Shown: positions 16,672 to 25,895 of the stretch, piece after piece
How the letters are laid out: the number at the start of each line of letters is the position of its first letter
Numbering within the stretch: the stretch's first letter is position 1
Assembly: GCA_964423425.1 (NCBI GenBank)
Contig: CAYRES010000012.1
Span: 18,094-82,093, forward strand
Direction of reading: 5' to 3'
Length of the DNA: 64,000 bases
DNA from: CAYRES01 sp964423425
GTDB taxonomy: Bacteria; Actinomycetota; Thermoleophilia; RBG-16-64-13
Program-made: the position numbers and the translations under genes
Notes under the pieces: model-generated
Told to the model about the DNA's origin: nothing
The model's input: the letters and a program-made list of their open reading frames with translations, nothing else
The model's database searches: none

Positions 16672-19600
16672 ATGCTGCGTCTCTACCGCACACCAGGTCT
16701 GACCCAGACGAAGATCGAGGCGTTCGCCGCACACGCCGAACGGGTCCTCGGGCGGTCGCTCGAGCGCATGGACACGGAATACTGCTTCTACGTGGACACG
16801 GGCGGGGAGGCACTCGATGCCCAAGCCGCCGCCGTGCTGAGCTACCTCCTCGCGGAGACATTCGAGCCGGAGCGGTTCGGAGAGGAGAGCTTCCTCTCAT
16901 CCCGCTTCAGCACCGTGCTCGAGTACGGTCCCCGGCTCAATTTCGAGACGGCGTGGTCATCCGCGGCGGTCGATATCTGCCGCCGTTCGGGGCTGCAGGC
17001 GGTGAAGCGCCTGGAGAGGTCGGTGAGAATCGGATTACCGTTCACGGTGTCCGCTGAGGAGGCCGAGCAGCTCCTCTCCGCCCTATACGACCGCATGACC
17101 GAGATGCGCTACCCCGAACCTCTCGAGTCGTTCGAGACCGGCCTGGTCCCTGCGCCGGTACAGGTCATCCGCCTGGCCCGTGAGGGCCTTCCCGCCCTCC
17201 AGACGTTCGACCGCACGCACGGGTGCAGTTGGGACGCAAGCGACCTCGGCCTCATCGCCGCCATCTACGAACGGCTGGGCCGTGACCCCACCGATGTCGA
17301 GCTCTTCCAGATCGCCCAGGCCAACTCGGAACACTCCCGCCATTGGGTGTTCAAGGGGGAGTTGTCCATAGACGGAGTGCGAGTTCCGGAGAAGAACCTC
17401 ATGCAGGTGGTGCATCAGCCTCTCGCCGCCTCCGCTCCCAACTCCATCATCGCCTTCCGCGACGACAGTTCGGCCATCCGTGGGCGGGAGGTCCGCCTTC
17501 TCATGGCCGCCGATCCGCTGGGGCCGTCACCCCTGGTGGAGACACCGGTGGTGCTGCACCCCACACTCACCGCCGAGACCCACAACTTCCCCTCCGGAGT
17601 GGCACCCTATCCCGGAGCCGCCACCGGCGGAGGCGGGCGCATCCGTGACAACCAGGCGGTCGGGCGCGGCGGACTGGTCTATGCCTCGGGCGCCGCCTAC
17701 TGCACCGGCAACCTGCATATCCCCGGCTATCCTCTGCCCTGGGAAGAGGACGGCCGGCGCCATCCTCCCGATCTGACCTCACCGCTCACCATTCTCGTCG
17801 AAGCCAGCAATGGCGCCTCCGACTACGGTAATTGCTTTGGTGAGCCCCTCATCTACGGCTTCACCCGCACCTTCGGGCTCGAGCTGCCCGAAGGCTATCG
17901 CTCCTGGTACAAGCCCATCATGTACAGCGTGGGCGCCGGCCAGATACGAGAGGGGCACACCGTGAAGGGACGTCCAGAGCGGGGCATGCTCGTGGTGCAG
18001 GTGGGCGGGCCCGCCTATCGCATCGGCATGGGCGGGGGAGCCGCGAGCAGCATGGAGCAGGGCGAGAATATCGAGGAGCTCGACTTCAACGCAGTCCAAC
18101 GGGGCGATCCCGAGATGGAGCAGCGCATGAACCGCCTCATGCGCGCCTGCGCGGAGCTGGGTGAAGGTAACCCCATCGTCTCGGCTCACGACCTGGGTGC
18201 GGGAGGTGACTGCAACGCTCTGCCCGAGATCGTCGAGCCCGCCGGTGCCGTGATCGATCTGCGCTCCATCCCCGTGGGCGACAAGACGCTCGCCGTACTG
18301 GAGATATGGGGCAACGAGTCACAGGAGAGGAACGCACTCCTTGTGCTGCCTGAGAGCCTCCCAATCCTTGAGAGGATGGCGGCCCGGGAGAACGTGCCCT
18401 TGGCCGTCGTGGGCCGGGTGACCGGCGACGGCCTCCTAGTGCTCTACGACGAACACGACGGTTCCAAGCCGGTGAATCTCCCGTTGGACGACATCCTGGG
18501 ACAGCTCCCCCCCAAGCGCTTCGGCTTCCAACGGCGGGTCCGCGACCCACAGCCTCTGGTCTTGCCCCCCGCAGCCGACCTCCGCCGCGTACTCGGTCTC
18601 GTACTCCGGCTGCCCGCCGTCTGCTCCAAGCGCTTCCTCACCAACAAAGTCGACCTCGACGTCACCGGCCTCGTCATTCAGCAGCAGCTCGTGGGGCCAC
18701 GCCACCTCCCCCTCTCCGACTACGCCGTCATCGCCCAGACCTACGCCGACTCCTCCGGCACCGCGCTCAGCCTGGGCGAGCAGCCGCTCAAGGGCCTTCT
18801 TCACCCGGGTGCCGGCGCCCGCATGGCCGTGGCCGAGGCGCTCCTCAACATGGCCGGTGTGGCGGTCTCGGCTTTGGACGAAATCAAGTGCTCCGCGAAC
18901 TGGATGCTGGCAGCGAAGCAGCCGGGTGAGGGAGCCTGGCTCTACGACGCGGCCTGCGCCCTGCGAGATATCCTCACGGAACTCGGCGTGGCCATAGACG
19001 GCGGCAAGGACAGCCTCTCCATGGCGAGCCGGGGCATCGCGCCCGATGGGAGCATGGAGATCGTGGTGGCTCCGCCGCAGGTCGTTATCGCCCCTTACGC
19101 ATTCGTGGAAGAGGTGGGGTGCAGAGTGACACCCGATCTCAAGGGAGTCGGGCATCGGCTCCTCCTCCTCCCGCTCGGCACCAGGCGCAGACTGGGCGGG
19201 AGCGCACTTGCACAGGTGCTTTCGGCCGTGGGCGCGGAAGCCCCCGACGTCGATGACGCAGCAGCACTCAAGGCGGTGTTCCTTGCGGTGCAGGAGCTCG
19301 TGAGGAGTGGAACCGTTGTCTCCTGCCACGACGTGAGCGACGGCGGCCTCATCGTCACCCTGCTGGAGATGGCCTTCGCCGGGAACAAGGGCTGGCGGGT
19401 TTCGCTCGAGGGCGAGAACCTCTACGAGGCGCTTTTCGCAGAGGAAGCCGCCGTGGTTGTGGAGGTGGCAGACCGGAGCCCGGACGGGGCGAACGGCGGT
19501 GCCGCCGGCGCTGCGCAGGTTGGCGGCGACGCGCGTGATACCAGCGGCAAGCCGGGTGAGGACAGCACGCCTGGTAGCGACGCTCAGCCGGTCGGCGGCT

Positions 19601-20733
19601 GCACGCCGGACACCCTCACCCCTCAACCGTCGCCACTGCCACCGGAGTTTAAGGAAATCTTGGCCCGGCATGGGGTAACACCCGTCGATCTCGGCTGCGT
19701 CCTTCCCGAGGCGGAGATCGACCTCACTTTCAACGGGGAGACCATACTCCGTGAACCACTGAGCGAGCTCCATCTGGCTTGGGAAGAGACCGCCTACCAG
19801 GTCGAGCGCCTCCAAGCCAATCCCGACTGCGCCGCACAGGAGTGGCACAGCCACCGACGGCCTCCCAGCACCACTCCCTACCGCCTCACCTTCGACCCCG
19901 ACACCGAAAGCGCCGAGACCCGCGGTGCCCCCCGCCCCGGCACCACCTCCGCCCCCCGCGCCGCCATCCTGCGCGAGGAGGGCAGCAACGGCGACAGAGA
20001 AATGGCTGCCGCCTTCCTTGCTGCCGGCTTCGAACCCTGGGACGTCACCATGACCGATCTTCTCGAGGGCACGACCCGGCTCGACCGCTTCCAGCTCGTG
20101 GCTTTCGTGGGTGGCTTCTCCTTCGGCGACGTACTCGACTCGGCCAAGGGCTGGGCGTCAGTCATACGCAACAACGAACGCCTGGCACAGGAGTTCGCCG
20201 GCTTCTTCGCTCGGCCGGATGCACTCTCACTGGGCGTGTGTAACGGCTGCCAGCTCATGGCCCTGCTCGGAATCCCGGGGTTCGACCTCCCCGACCATCT
20301 CCGGCCACGATTCGTTCGCAATGCTTCGGAACGCTTCGAATCCCGTTTCAGCACGGTGCGCATCGAGGCAAGCCCGGCCCTCATGCTGGAGGGCATGGAA
20401 GGCTCCATCCTCGGTATCTGGGTCGCACACGGCGAAGGCCGCCTGCACGTGCCCGAACCGGCCAGCCTTGACTGGATCACCTCGAACAGGCTCGCCCCAC
20501 TGCGCTATGTGGACCCGGAGGGTGAGCCGACCTCGGCATACCCGTACAATCCCAACGGGAGCCCTCAGGGAATCGCCGCCCTCTGCTCTCCCGACGGCCG
20601 CCACCTGGCCCTCATGCCCCATCCTGAACGCAGCTTCCAGCTCCGGCAGTGGCCATGGGTGCCCTCCGAATGGCAATGCCGTCAGAGCCCCTGGCTCAGG
20701 ATGTTCCGTAACGCCCGGCTGGCGTTGCGGTAG
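16672..20733 (+). CDS. purL: Phosphoribosylformylglycinamidine synthase, single-chain
   Basis: A 1353-residue FGAM synthase (purine step 4: FGAR + glutamine + ATP to FGAM). One chain holds an N-terminal PurS-like domain, two AIRS-like halves (about 200-610 and 650-1060; AQANSEHSRHW near 217, HNFPSGVAPYPGAATGG near 304) and a C-terminal glutaminase with GVCNGCQLM (nucleophile Cys near 1190) and MPHPERS near 1317. N-terminal motifs (MDTEYCFYV, YGPRLNFET, YDRMTE) resemble the animal PFAS enzyme. Residues about 936-993 are a Gly/Asp/Pro-rich insert. The start is uncertain: ATG 16672 fits the family, ATG 16648 is possible, and neither has a clear ribosome site. Confidence 0.93.
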   Translation: MLRLYRTPGLTQTKIEAFAAHAERVLGRSLERMDTEYCFYVDTGGEALDAQAAAVLSYLLAETFEPERFGEESFLSSRFSTVLEYGPRLNFETAWSSAAVDICRRSGLQAVKRLERSVRIGLPFTVSAEEAEQLLSALYDRMTEMRYPEPLESFETGLVPAPVQVIRLAREGLPALQTFDRTHGCSWDASDLGLIAAIYERLGRDPTDVELFQIAQANSEHSRHWVFKGELSIDGVRVPEKNLMQVVHQPLAASAPNSIIAFRDDSSAIRGREVRLLMAADPLGPSPLVETPVVLHPTLTAETHNFPSGVAPYPGAATGGGGRIRDNQAVGRGGLVYASGAAYCTGNLHIPGYPLPWEEDGRRHPPDLTSPLTILVEASNGASDYGNCFGEPLIYGFTRTFGLELPEGYRSWYKPIMYSVGAGQIREGHTVKGRPERGMLVVQVGGPAYRIGMGGGAASSMEQGENIEELDFNAVQRGDPEMEQRMNRLMRACAELGEGNPIVSAHDLGAGGDCNALPEIVEPAGAVIDLRSIPVGDKTLAVLEIWGNESQERNALLVLPESLPILERMAARENVPLAVVGRVTGDGLLVLYDEHDGSKPVNLPLDDILGQLPPKRFGFQRRVRDPQPLVLPPAADLRRVLGLVLRLPAVCSKRFLTNKVDLDVTGLVIQQQLVGPRHLPLSDYAVIAQTYADSSGTALSLGEQPLKGLLHPGAGARMAVAEALLNMAGVAVSALDEIKCSANWMLAAKQPGEGAWLYDAACALRDILTELGVAIDGGKDSLSMASRGIAPDGSMEIVVAPPQVVIAPYAFVEEVGCRVTPDLKGVGHRLLLLPLGTRRRLGGSALAQVLSAVGAEAPDVDDAAALKAVFLAVQELVRSGTVVSCHDVSDGGLIVTLLEMAFAGNKGWRVSLEGENLYEALFAEEAAVVVEVADRSPDGANGGAAGAAQVGGDARDTSGKPGEDSTPGSDAQPVGGCTPDTLTPQPSPLPPEFKEILARHGVTPVDLGCVLPEAEIDLTFNGETILREPLSELHLAWEETAYQVERLQANPDCAAQEWHSHRRPPSTTPYRLTFDPDTESAETRGAPRPGTTSAPRAAILREEGSNGDREMAAAFLAAGFEPWDVTMTDLLEGTTRLDRFQLVAFVGGFSFGDVLDSAKGWASVIRNNERLAQEFAGFFARPDALSLGVCNGCQLMALLGIPGFDLPDHLRPRFVRNASERFESRFSTVRIEASPALMLEGMEGSILGIWVAHGEGRLHVPEPASLDWITSNRLAPLRYVDPEGEPTSAYPYNPNGSPQGIAALCSPDGRHLALMPHPERSFQLRQWPWVPSEWQCRQSPWLRMFRNARLALR

Positions 20734-20947
20734 GGACCACCTTCCTCGCCGGCACCGCGAACACGGCCGAATCCGACCGGCTTCGCGGCCTTCTCGGGGC
20801 GCCCACCGGACCGCTCCCGGCTCCAGGCGTGAAGCTCACTCACGAGAGGCCGACCCAACGGCGCAACCGCTCATCCTTACCGATGGTAGTATGCGCGCCA
20901 CCACCCTGAAGCCCGGCGGAGACAGCGACACAGGTGAGGAAGCTCCC

Positions 20948-21979
20948 TTGAACAACCATCTGAGCGAACCCGACGCGCAGCCCGGCTCCCTGACCTGGGA
21001 ATACCCCATCCCACTGCTCACCAGCCGCTTCATGTTGCGCGACTTGACCATGGTCATCGTTCTCTCCATGGCCGTCATGCAGCTTCTCCTGATCATCGTA
21101 GGGTTTCTCGTCTCCGGCGAGCCCGTGCTGCTGCCCCTCTTCGTCTACGCCGTCGTGACCGGCGTCATGATCGTGCTCTTCTTCATCGCCATCGTACTCA
21201 TGGGCAATCGCTACGACATGGGCTTCCGCGTGACCGCCAAAGGCCTCGACTTCGCCACGGGCAGCCGTCAGGCCCGACGCAACCGAGTGTGGCGGGCCCT
21301 CGCTCTCGTAAGCGGCAACGCCACCGCTGCAGGCAGCGCCATCCTGGCCTCCTCTCAAGACAAGGGCTTCTACTCCTGGAAGGACATTCGGAAGGTGACT
21401 GTGCACCCGGGTCCGCGGGTGATCACCCTATCCAACGCCTGGCGCCCGGTCCTCCGCCTCTACTGCCACCGGGAGAACTACGCCGCCGTGGAGGCCGCGG
21501 TGCTGGGCTACTTCCGCCAAGCCGAGGAGACCCGGGCCGCAGTGGCCGCCCGGGCGGCCACTACTGGAACGCCGGCGCCGGCAACGTCTGCATACGCACG
21601 CGCCCTTCCCAGGATCCTGGCCTGGACGCTGGCGAGTGCGGCCGCGACCGTCGCCGCACTCCTCTGGTACGATACCGCCTTCGACGACCAGTGGCGTCTC
21701 GTCATCCTGGCCGGCGTACTGGTGTGGGGCGCAGGCCTGCCCCGTGTCAGCCCCGTGCGACGAATTCTCGGCCTGGGTGGCCTGGCCCTCGGCCTCTACC
21801 TGCTCTTCCTCCTCATCGGAGAGGCGACCAGGCCCATCACAGGGCCAAGCGGCACCATATATGGAACATCCTATGAGGTCGACACCTTGCTCCTCGCGTT
21901 CGCCTTCGCCGGCCATCTCGCCCTCATGGGCATGAGCGGCTGGCGCCTCTTCGGGCCGGCCGACCACAGTATCAATTGA
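20948..21979 (+). CDS. Multi-pass membrane protein, unknown function
   Basis: A 343-residue protein with two membrane helices near residues 38-60 and 66-92, a cytoplasmic central domain (about 95-200, FYSWKDIRKVTVHPGPRVITL, PH-like in flavour), then three or four more helices to the end. The TTG start at 20948 has GTGAGGA 8 nt upstream; an ATG at 20891 is in frame but lacks a ribosome site. It may be transcribed alone, since a strong palindromic terminator follows. No family is recognized with confidence. Confidence 0.65.
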   Translation: MNNHLSEPDAQPGSLTWEYPIPLLTSRFMLRDLTMVIVLSMAVMQLLLIIVGFLVSGEPVLLPLFVYAVVTGVMIVLFFIAIVLMGNRYDMGFRVTAKGLDFATGSRQARRNRVWRALALVSGNATAAGSAILASSQDKGFYSWKDIRKVTVHPGPRVITLSNAWRPVLRLYCHRENYAAVEAAVLGYFRQAEETRAAVAARAATTGTPAPATSAYARALPRILAWTLASAAATVAALLWYDTAFDDQWRLVILAGVLVWGAGLPRVSPVRRILGLGGLALGLYLLFLLIGEATRPITGPSGTIYGTSYEVDTLLLAFAFAGHLALMGMSGWRLFGPADHSIN

Positions 21980-22029
21980 AGATTTCAATCCTCCACTGCA
22001 GCCGTACCGGGGCAGCCGTGCACCCGGCA

Positions 22030-22077
22030 GCGAGCACGGGGGGGCGCGTCCGGCCGGACGCGCCCCCCCGTGCTCGC
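22030..22077. terminator. 48-nt perfect palindrome between convergent genes
   Basis: Bases 22030-22053 are the exact reverse complement of 22054-22077, with arms of 24 bp, including seven consecutive G:C pairs, and no separate loop. It lies between the plus-strand membrane protein and the minus-strand gene ending at 22101, so it fits a bidirectional, T-tract-less terminator. The perfect symmetry could also serve as a protein site or cruciform. Confidence 0.7.
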
Positions 22078-22100
22078 GAACTACTCCCTGTCCGGGTCTA

Positions 22101-22436
22101 TCACAATATCGGTAGTGCCCCAAGCGCCTGTAGCTCAGCCGAGGTCCATCCCACCTCGTCCGTGTGAGCCACCACCGTCCACTCGCCGTCCGTCTCATGA
22201 AGGAGGAAGAACACACCCAAACTTTCCTGTTCGCCCGGGAACGCGTAGTCGACCTCCCACGCTGGGTCTACAGCACTTACCTCTTTCTCCCCCGACACGG
22301 TCAACTCCGGGATGTCGATGCCTTTCTCATCGCAGTATCTCTCAATGGCTTCCCTCTCAGTCGAAGCAACCGGCGGCAGGCTCCGTTCCTCCTCCACACC
22401 CGAAGAGGGAAGGGACGCACCATCGAGTCCCTCAAC
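22101..22436 (-). CDS. Small acidic hypothetical protein, probable GTT or GTG start
   Basis: About 111 residues from a GTT at 22436, or 98 from the GTG at 22397. Composition (acidic, VFFLLHETDGEWTVVAHTDEVG) resembles small secreted NTF2/DUF-like domains, but no signal peptide is visible. GGGAGG sits 7 nt before the GTT, while the GTG has no ribosome site; an in-frame TGA lies within that spacer. The 5' part of an older, longer gene may have been lost. Function unknown. Confidence 0.5.
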   Translation of the reverse strand, partial: VEGLDGASLPSSGVEEERSLPPVASTEREAIERYCDEKGIDIPELTVSGEKEVSAVDPAWEVDYAFPGEQESLGVFFLLHETDGEWTVVAHTDEVGWTSAELQALGALPIL

Positions 22437-22591
22437 TCAAGCACCTCCCGAGTTCTGCCGATTACAGGGGGGAGGGGGCCCGAAAGGCACACCATGCGGA
22501 ACCCCGGACGCTCACCCACGATCCTTGCTCTGCGACAGCGCCGTCGCGGGGCTGCTGTCTAGAGGGTGCACTGGCAAGAGGAGGAATCTCG

Positions 22592-24094
22592 ATGAATACG
22601 AGGACTCACGTACAGGTAACGAGCCCCACAAGGACGGCGCCCGGCTTGGTGCACGAACACTTCCCCCGCGCACCCCACCCGCAACGCGCGACACCGGTAC
22701 TCATCGTCGTAGTGGCTTTGGTGCTGGTGCTCACCGCGCTTCTTGCCTCCGGCTGCACGCCCGCCTCATCCGCGGTGGTGGGTGCCCCGGCCGGCCAGCC
22801 CGCCACCTTGGCTACACAAGGTGAGAACGTCTCCGACGTGGATCTCCTCGTCTCCTTCACCTACCCTCACACCAGAGAAGAGATGCTCGAGCTGCTCGCC
22901 ACCACCTACCCGGACACCTCCGAGGCGGCACGCGAAGCCTGGCTCCTCCTCGACACAACCGAGACAAGGGAGATAGATGGGGAAGTGCGCTACTTCCTCA
23001 ATGTTCCGGAGAACCTCGCGTTCCGTGATGTTGAGTTGTTCCGCACGAAGCCAGAGTCCGTCTCCCGGTATCGTGACATCTACGAGCTCATTGTTCCCTA
23101 CATCGAAGCCGCTCGCTCAAGCGACCCCCTCCGCCCCTTCGCCGAACCCACCACCTACACGTTCACCCAGTCGCTTGCCATCCCCCGCGAGGAGCTTCCG
23201 GCCGGCGGAGAGCTGGAGTTGTGGCTCCCGCTTCCCCTCGAGGGCGGTGCACAGACCGGCGTTGTCGTACACGAGATGGAGCCGCTGACGTACCTGAGTC
23301 TTCCGCCGAGCATCACCCACGACATCGGCCTTCTGTACATGAACGTACCGCTTGAGACGCTCCACACCGATCTCGAGGCCTCGATCACCTTCTCCTACTC
23401 ACGTGCGCCCGAATACTTCACCATCGATCCGCAACTCGTGGGAACGTACGACCCCCAGAGCGCCCTCTATCAGATGTACACCTCATCCCGCGCCAACACG
23501 GCGGTGACACCCTCTATCCGCGCCAAGGCCAAGGAAATCGTCGGCGGCGAGACCAACCCTTATCTTGCCGCAGAGCGCATCTACCGATACGTGGTGAACG
23601 AGGTTCAGTACAGCCTCATGCCTCACCTGCTCGCCTACCCCCGAGGCATTCCCGAATCGGTCTACGTGCACGAGAACAGATACGGTGACTGTGGCGCCCA
23701 GAGCATGTACTTCTCGGCCCTCTGCCGCTCGGTGGGCATTCCGGCCCGGACGACCGGTGGGTTCCAGATCTTTTCCGGGAAGCCTTCGGGTCACTTTTGG
23801 GCGGAGTTCTATCTACCCCACTACGGATGGATCCCCGTGGACACCTCAGCGGCTCAGATCGCCGGCTATGTACCTGAGGTGAGCGAACAGGAGAGACTGG
23901 CCTTCGAGGACTTCTTCTTCGGAAACCTGGATCCATTCCGCCTGGTGGTGCAGAGAGACACCGACCTCGAACTCATTCCCCGAGCCGGCGGCACGGTTCT
24001 ACTCCCCATGGCCATTCAGATGCCGGCCGCCCTGTGCGACAACATGGGAGTGATGCCGGGCTTGGTGGCATCCGAGCACTACACCATCGAGTAA
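22592..24094 (+). CDS. Transglutaminase-like lipoprotein
   Basis: A 500-residue exported protein. A hydrophobic segment at about 36-54 ends in LLASGC, a lipobox, after an unusually long 35-residue basic leader. The C-terminal transglutaminase-like core (about 310-430) carries the catalytic triad: Cys in RYGDCGAQSMYF, His in SGHFWAEFY and Asp in WIPVDTS. Such domains act as proteases, peptidases or cross-linking enzymes. AGAGGAGGAA precedes the ATG. The gene stands alone, followed by two hairpins. Substrate unknown. Confidence 0.82.
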   Translation: MNTRTHVQVTSPTRTAPGLVHEHFPRAPHPQRATPVLIVVVALVLVLTALLASGCTPASSAVVGAPAGQPATLATQGENVSDVDLLVSFTYPHTREEMLELLATTYPDTSEAAREAWLLLDTTETREIDGEVRYFLNVPENLAFRDVELFRTKPESVSRYRDIYELIVPYIEAARSSDPLRPFAEPTTYTFTQSLAIPREELPAGGELELWLPLPLEGGAQTGVVVHEMEPLTYLSLPPSITHDIGLLYMNVPLETLHTDLEASITFSYSRAPEYFTIDPQLVGTYDPQSALYQMYTSSRANTAVTPSIRAKAKEIVGGETNPYLAAERIYRYVVNEVQYSLMPHLLAYPRGIPESVYVHENRYGDCGAQSMYFSALCRSVGIPARTTGGFQIFSGKPSGHFWAEFYLPHYGWIPVDTSAAQIAGYVPEVSEQERLAFEDFFFGNLDPFRLVVQRDTDLELIPRAGGTVLLPMAIQMPAALCDNMGVMPGLVASEHYTIE

Positions 24095-24174
24095 TACTCG
24101 GGGTTGGAGCAAGTCGGGATGGGGCAGACCGTGGTTGAAGCAGGCCGGGAGTCGTGCAGGCCTTCGGAGCCCCC

Positions 24175-24256
24175 ACCGGGGTCACACCCCGGTCAGTGCG
24201 CCAAGGCCGTAACAATCCGCTTGGACATCGGCCGGCGCACCCTGCCGGCCGATGTC
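24175..24256. terminator. Two tandem hairpins after the transglutaminase gene
   Basis: ACCGGGGT-CAC-ACCCCGGT (24175-24193) is followed by a 13-bp stem, GACATCGGCCGGC (24224-24236) with its complement at 24244-24256 and a 7-nt loop. Neither is followed by a T-run. They probably end transcription of the transglutaminase gene. Confidence 0.5.
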
Positions 24257-24656
24257 ACGACGGCGAAGAATCGAGACGGTCGAATCAGCCGAGAATACGG
24301 CTGAGAAGGAAGAGGGCTACCAATACCAGAAGACACGTCTTCACCACAGCCACCTCGCTCCAAGTGGATGCCTCCACCGTGTGCGCCCTCACCCCGTGCA
24401 CGTGCAGCCATCTTGTGAGCATCGAGTTCACCCCCTCGCACTCATGGTTCGCGTGCAAGACACATCGGCCAAGACGCAGAGAAGCTTGAGCCCCCCGGGG
24501 AACACCCACTCACACCCGTCCGCGCGGCGGGTCCACCCCCGCTGGTCCTCCCCCCGCCCATCCGCGTCCGGAGGTTTGACCGGCCCGGGGAGGCGGCATC
24601 ATGACACCTGAGCACCGACAAGGAGCAAGGCAACCGCTCACAGAAGGAGTCTGGAG
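24257..24656. other. Intergenic region before flavin reductase
   Basis: About 400 nt without a convincing gene. On the minus strand a GTG with a GGAG site could encode a 22-residue hydrophobic peptide ending VALFLLSRILG near 24285-24353; this is too short to call. The rest carries no recognizable RNA motif. The flavin reductase promoter presumably lies here. Confidence 0.35.
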
Positions 24657-25220
24657 ATGGCGCGCGTCAGGATCGACAACGATATCTTCCTCCCCATGCC
24701 GGTGGTGTTGGTGGGGTCCATCGTCTCCGGCAGGCCCAACTACATGGCCGCAGGCTGGGTGAGCCGGGTGAATTTCGCCCCGCCCCTCATAGGCGTGAGC
24801 CTCAGCAAGGACCACCACACCTCCCGAGGCATCGAGGAGAACGACACCTTCAGCTTATGCTTCCCGGGGCGGGACCTGGTGGCAAAGACCGACTACTGCG
24901 GGCTGGTGTCCGGCAAAGACGTCGACAAGTCGGCTGTCTTCACCACCTACTTCGGCGACACCGGTACGGCTCCGCTCATCGAGGAGTGTCCTCTCTGCCT
25001 GGAGCTGAAGTTGTATGAGACGTTCGAACTGCCGGGAGACAACGTCTACGTGGGCGAAATCGTCGCCGCCTATGCCGAGGAGACCCAGCTGGTGAAGGGG
25101 GCTCCCGACGTGAAGGCGATGGACCTCTTCTTCCTCACCATGCCCGACAACAACTACTGGCTGCTCGGCGAGAAGGTCGCCGACGCCTATAGCGTGGGCG
25201 ATGCGCTCATAGACAAGTAG
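24657..25220 (+). CDS. Flavin reductase-like FMN-binding protein (flavoredoxin type)
   Basis: A 187-residue FMN-binding split-barrel protein of the flavin-reductase domain family. FLPMPVVLVGSIVSGRPNYM and the GVSLSKDHHTSRGI segment (about 45-60) form the FMN site; LFFLTMPDNNYWLLGE is near the end. AGAAGGAGT precedes the ATG. Relatives in anaerobes act as electron carriers or NAD(P)H:flavin reductases. The neighbouring ModE-type regulator is convergent, so no regulation can be inferred from position. Confidence 0.88.
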   Translation: MARVRIDNDIFLPMPVVLVGSIVSGRPNYMAAGWVSRVNFAPPLIGVSLSKDHHTSRGIEENDTFSLCFPGRDLVAKTDYCGLVSGKDVDKSAVFTTYFGDTGTAPLIEECPLCLELKLYETFELPGDNVYVGEIVAAYAEETQLVKGAPDVKAMDLFFLTMPDNNYWLLGEKVADAYSVGDALIDK

Positions 25221-25343
25221 CGGCCAGAAGGACCCGGTCTAAACGGCTACACTCTCCTTGGCAAAGTCAAGTCGCTCCCCCGCCAACGGGCTCGCCCCAT
25301 CTGGTGGCTGACAGCGTCGCCCCATCGCCGTCACACCTTCTGC

Positions 25344-25730
25344 CTAGGGGGAAAGAGGAGGCCCATTCTCGGCCCCTTCGTTCGCGGAAGGGAAGAGATC
25401 GCCGAAGTGTCGTTGGTAGAGCTCGGCCATGTCGGCATCAGCCTCCCGCACCAGCCGCTCCCATCGGGTAACCAAATCACGTGCTTGCGGCGTGAGGTGC
25501 GAACCGCCCCCGGCCGGACCCCCCACACGGCGCTCGAGCAGCCGGAAGCCGAGACGACCCTCCATCTCCCGCACCACATGCCAGGCCTTGTTGTATGACA
25601 TGTCGAGTTCGGCCGCCGCCTGCCGGAGCGACCCCATCTCAGCCACCCGCACCAAGAGGAGATACGGACCCTCCCCGAAGGCCTTGCCGCCGTTGTCGAG
25701 CCATATCTTGTGCGCCAGATGCATGCCCAT
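25344..25730 (-). CDS. ModE-type winged-helix regulator (DNA-binding domain only)
   Basis: A 128-residue regulator matching the N-terminal LysR-like winged helix of ModE: GPYLLLVRVAEMGSLRQAAA, ELDMSYNKAWHVVREME, LLERRVGGPAGGGSHLT. It lacks the C-terminal molybdate-binding domains, as do many short ModE relatives that regulate oxyanion transport or molybdo/tungsto-enzymes. The ATG at 25730 (or 25724) follows AAGGGG. It is divergent from the ferritin-like gene. An AOR enzyme is encoded 11 kb away and is a possible target (inference). Confidence 0.8.
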   Translation of the reverse strand: MGMHLAHKIWLDNGGKAFGEGPYLLLVRVAEMGSLRQAAAELDMSYNKAWHVVREMEGRLGFRLLERRVGGPAGGGSHLTPQARDLVTRWERLVREADADMAELYQRHFGDLFPSANEGAENGPPLSP

Positions 25731-25799
25731 CTTCCCCTTGCGACCCGCGCCCAAGTATACGCCCCTCCCGGGGGGCGGGGATTGCGGCCGCCCATGGTT

Positions 25800-25819
25800 G
25801 GGTATCGTGTGGGTATCGT
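25800..25819. repeat. Direct repeat GGGTATCGT x2 in divergent intergenic region
   Basis: GGGTATCGT occurs at 25800-25808 and again at 25811-25819, an 11-bp period (one helical turn), between the ModE-type regulator and the ferritin-like gene. The placement suggests an operator, perhaps for the regulator itself. Confidence 0.4.
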
Positions 25820-25895
25820 ATTTGACGAGACGTGCGTGACCGGAGATGAAGGCGGGACACGATAAGCCTCCCTTCTTGCCGAAAGGAGACACTAC

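Noticed and set aside
18436..19854. 472-codon open frame on the minus strand
   Set aside because: Antisense to purL, whose domains are continuous through the interval.
24285..24353. 22-residue hydrophobic peptide on the minus strand
   Set aside because: A GTG with GGAG exists, but the peptide is too short and lacks any comparison to support it.
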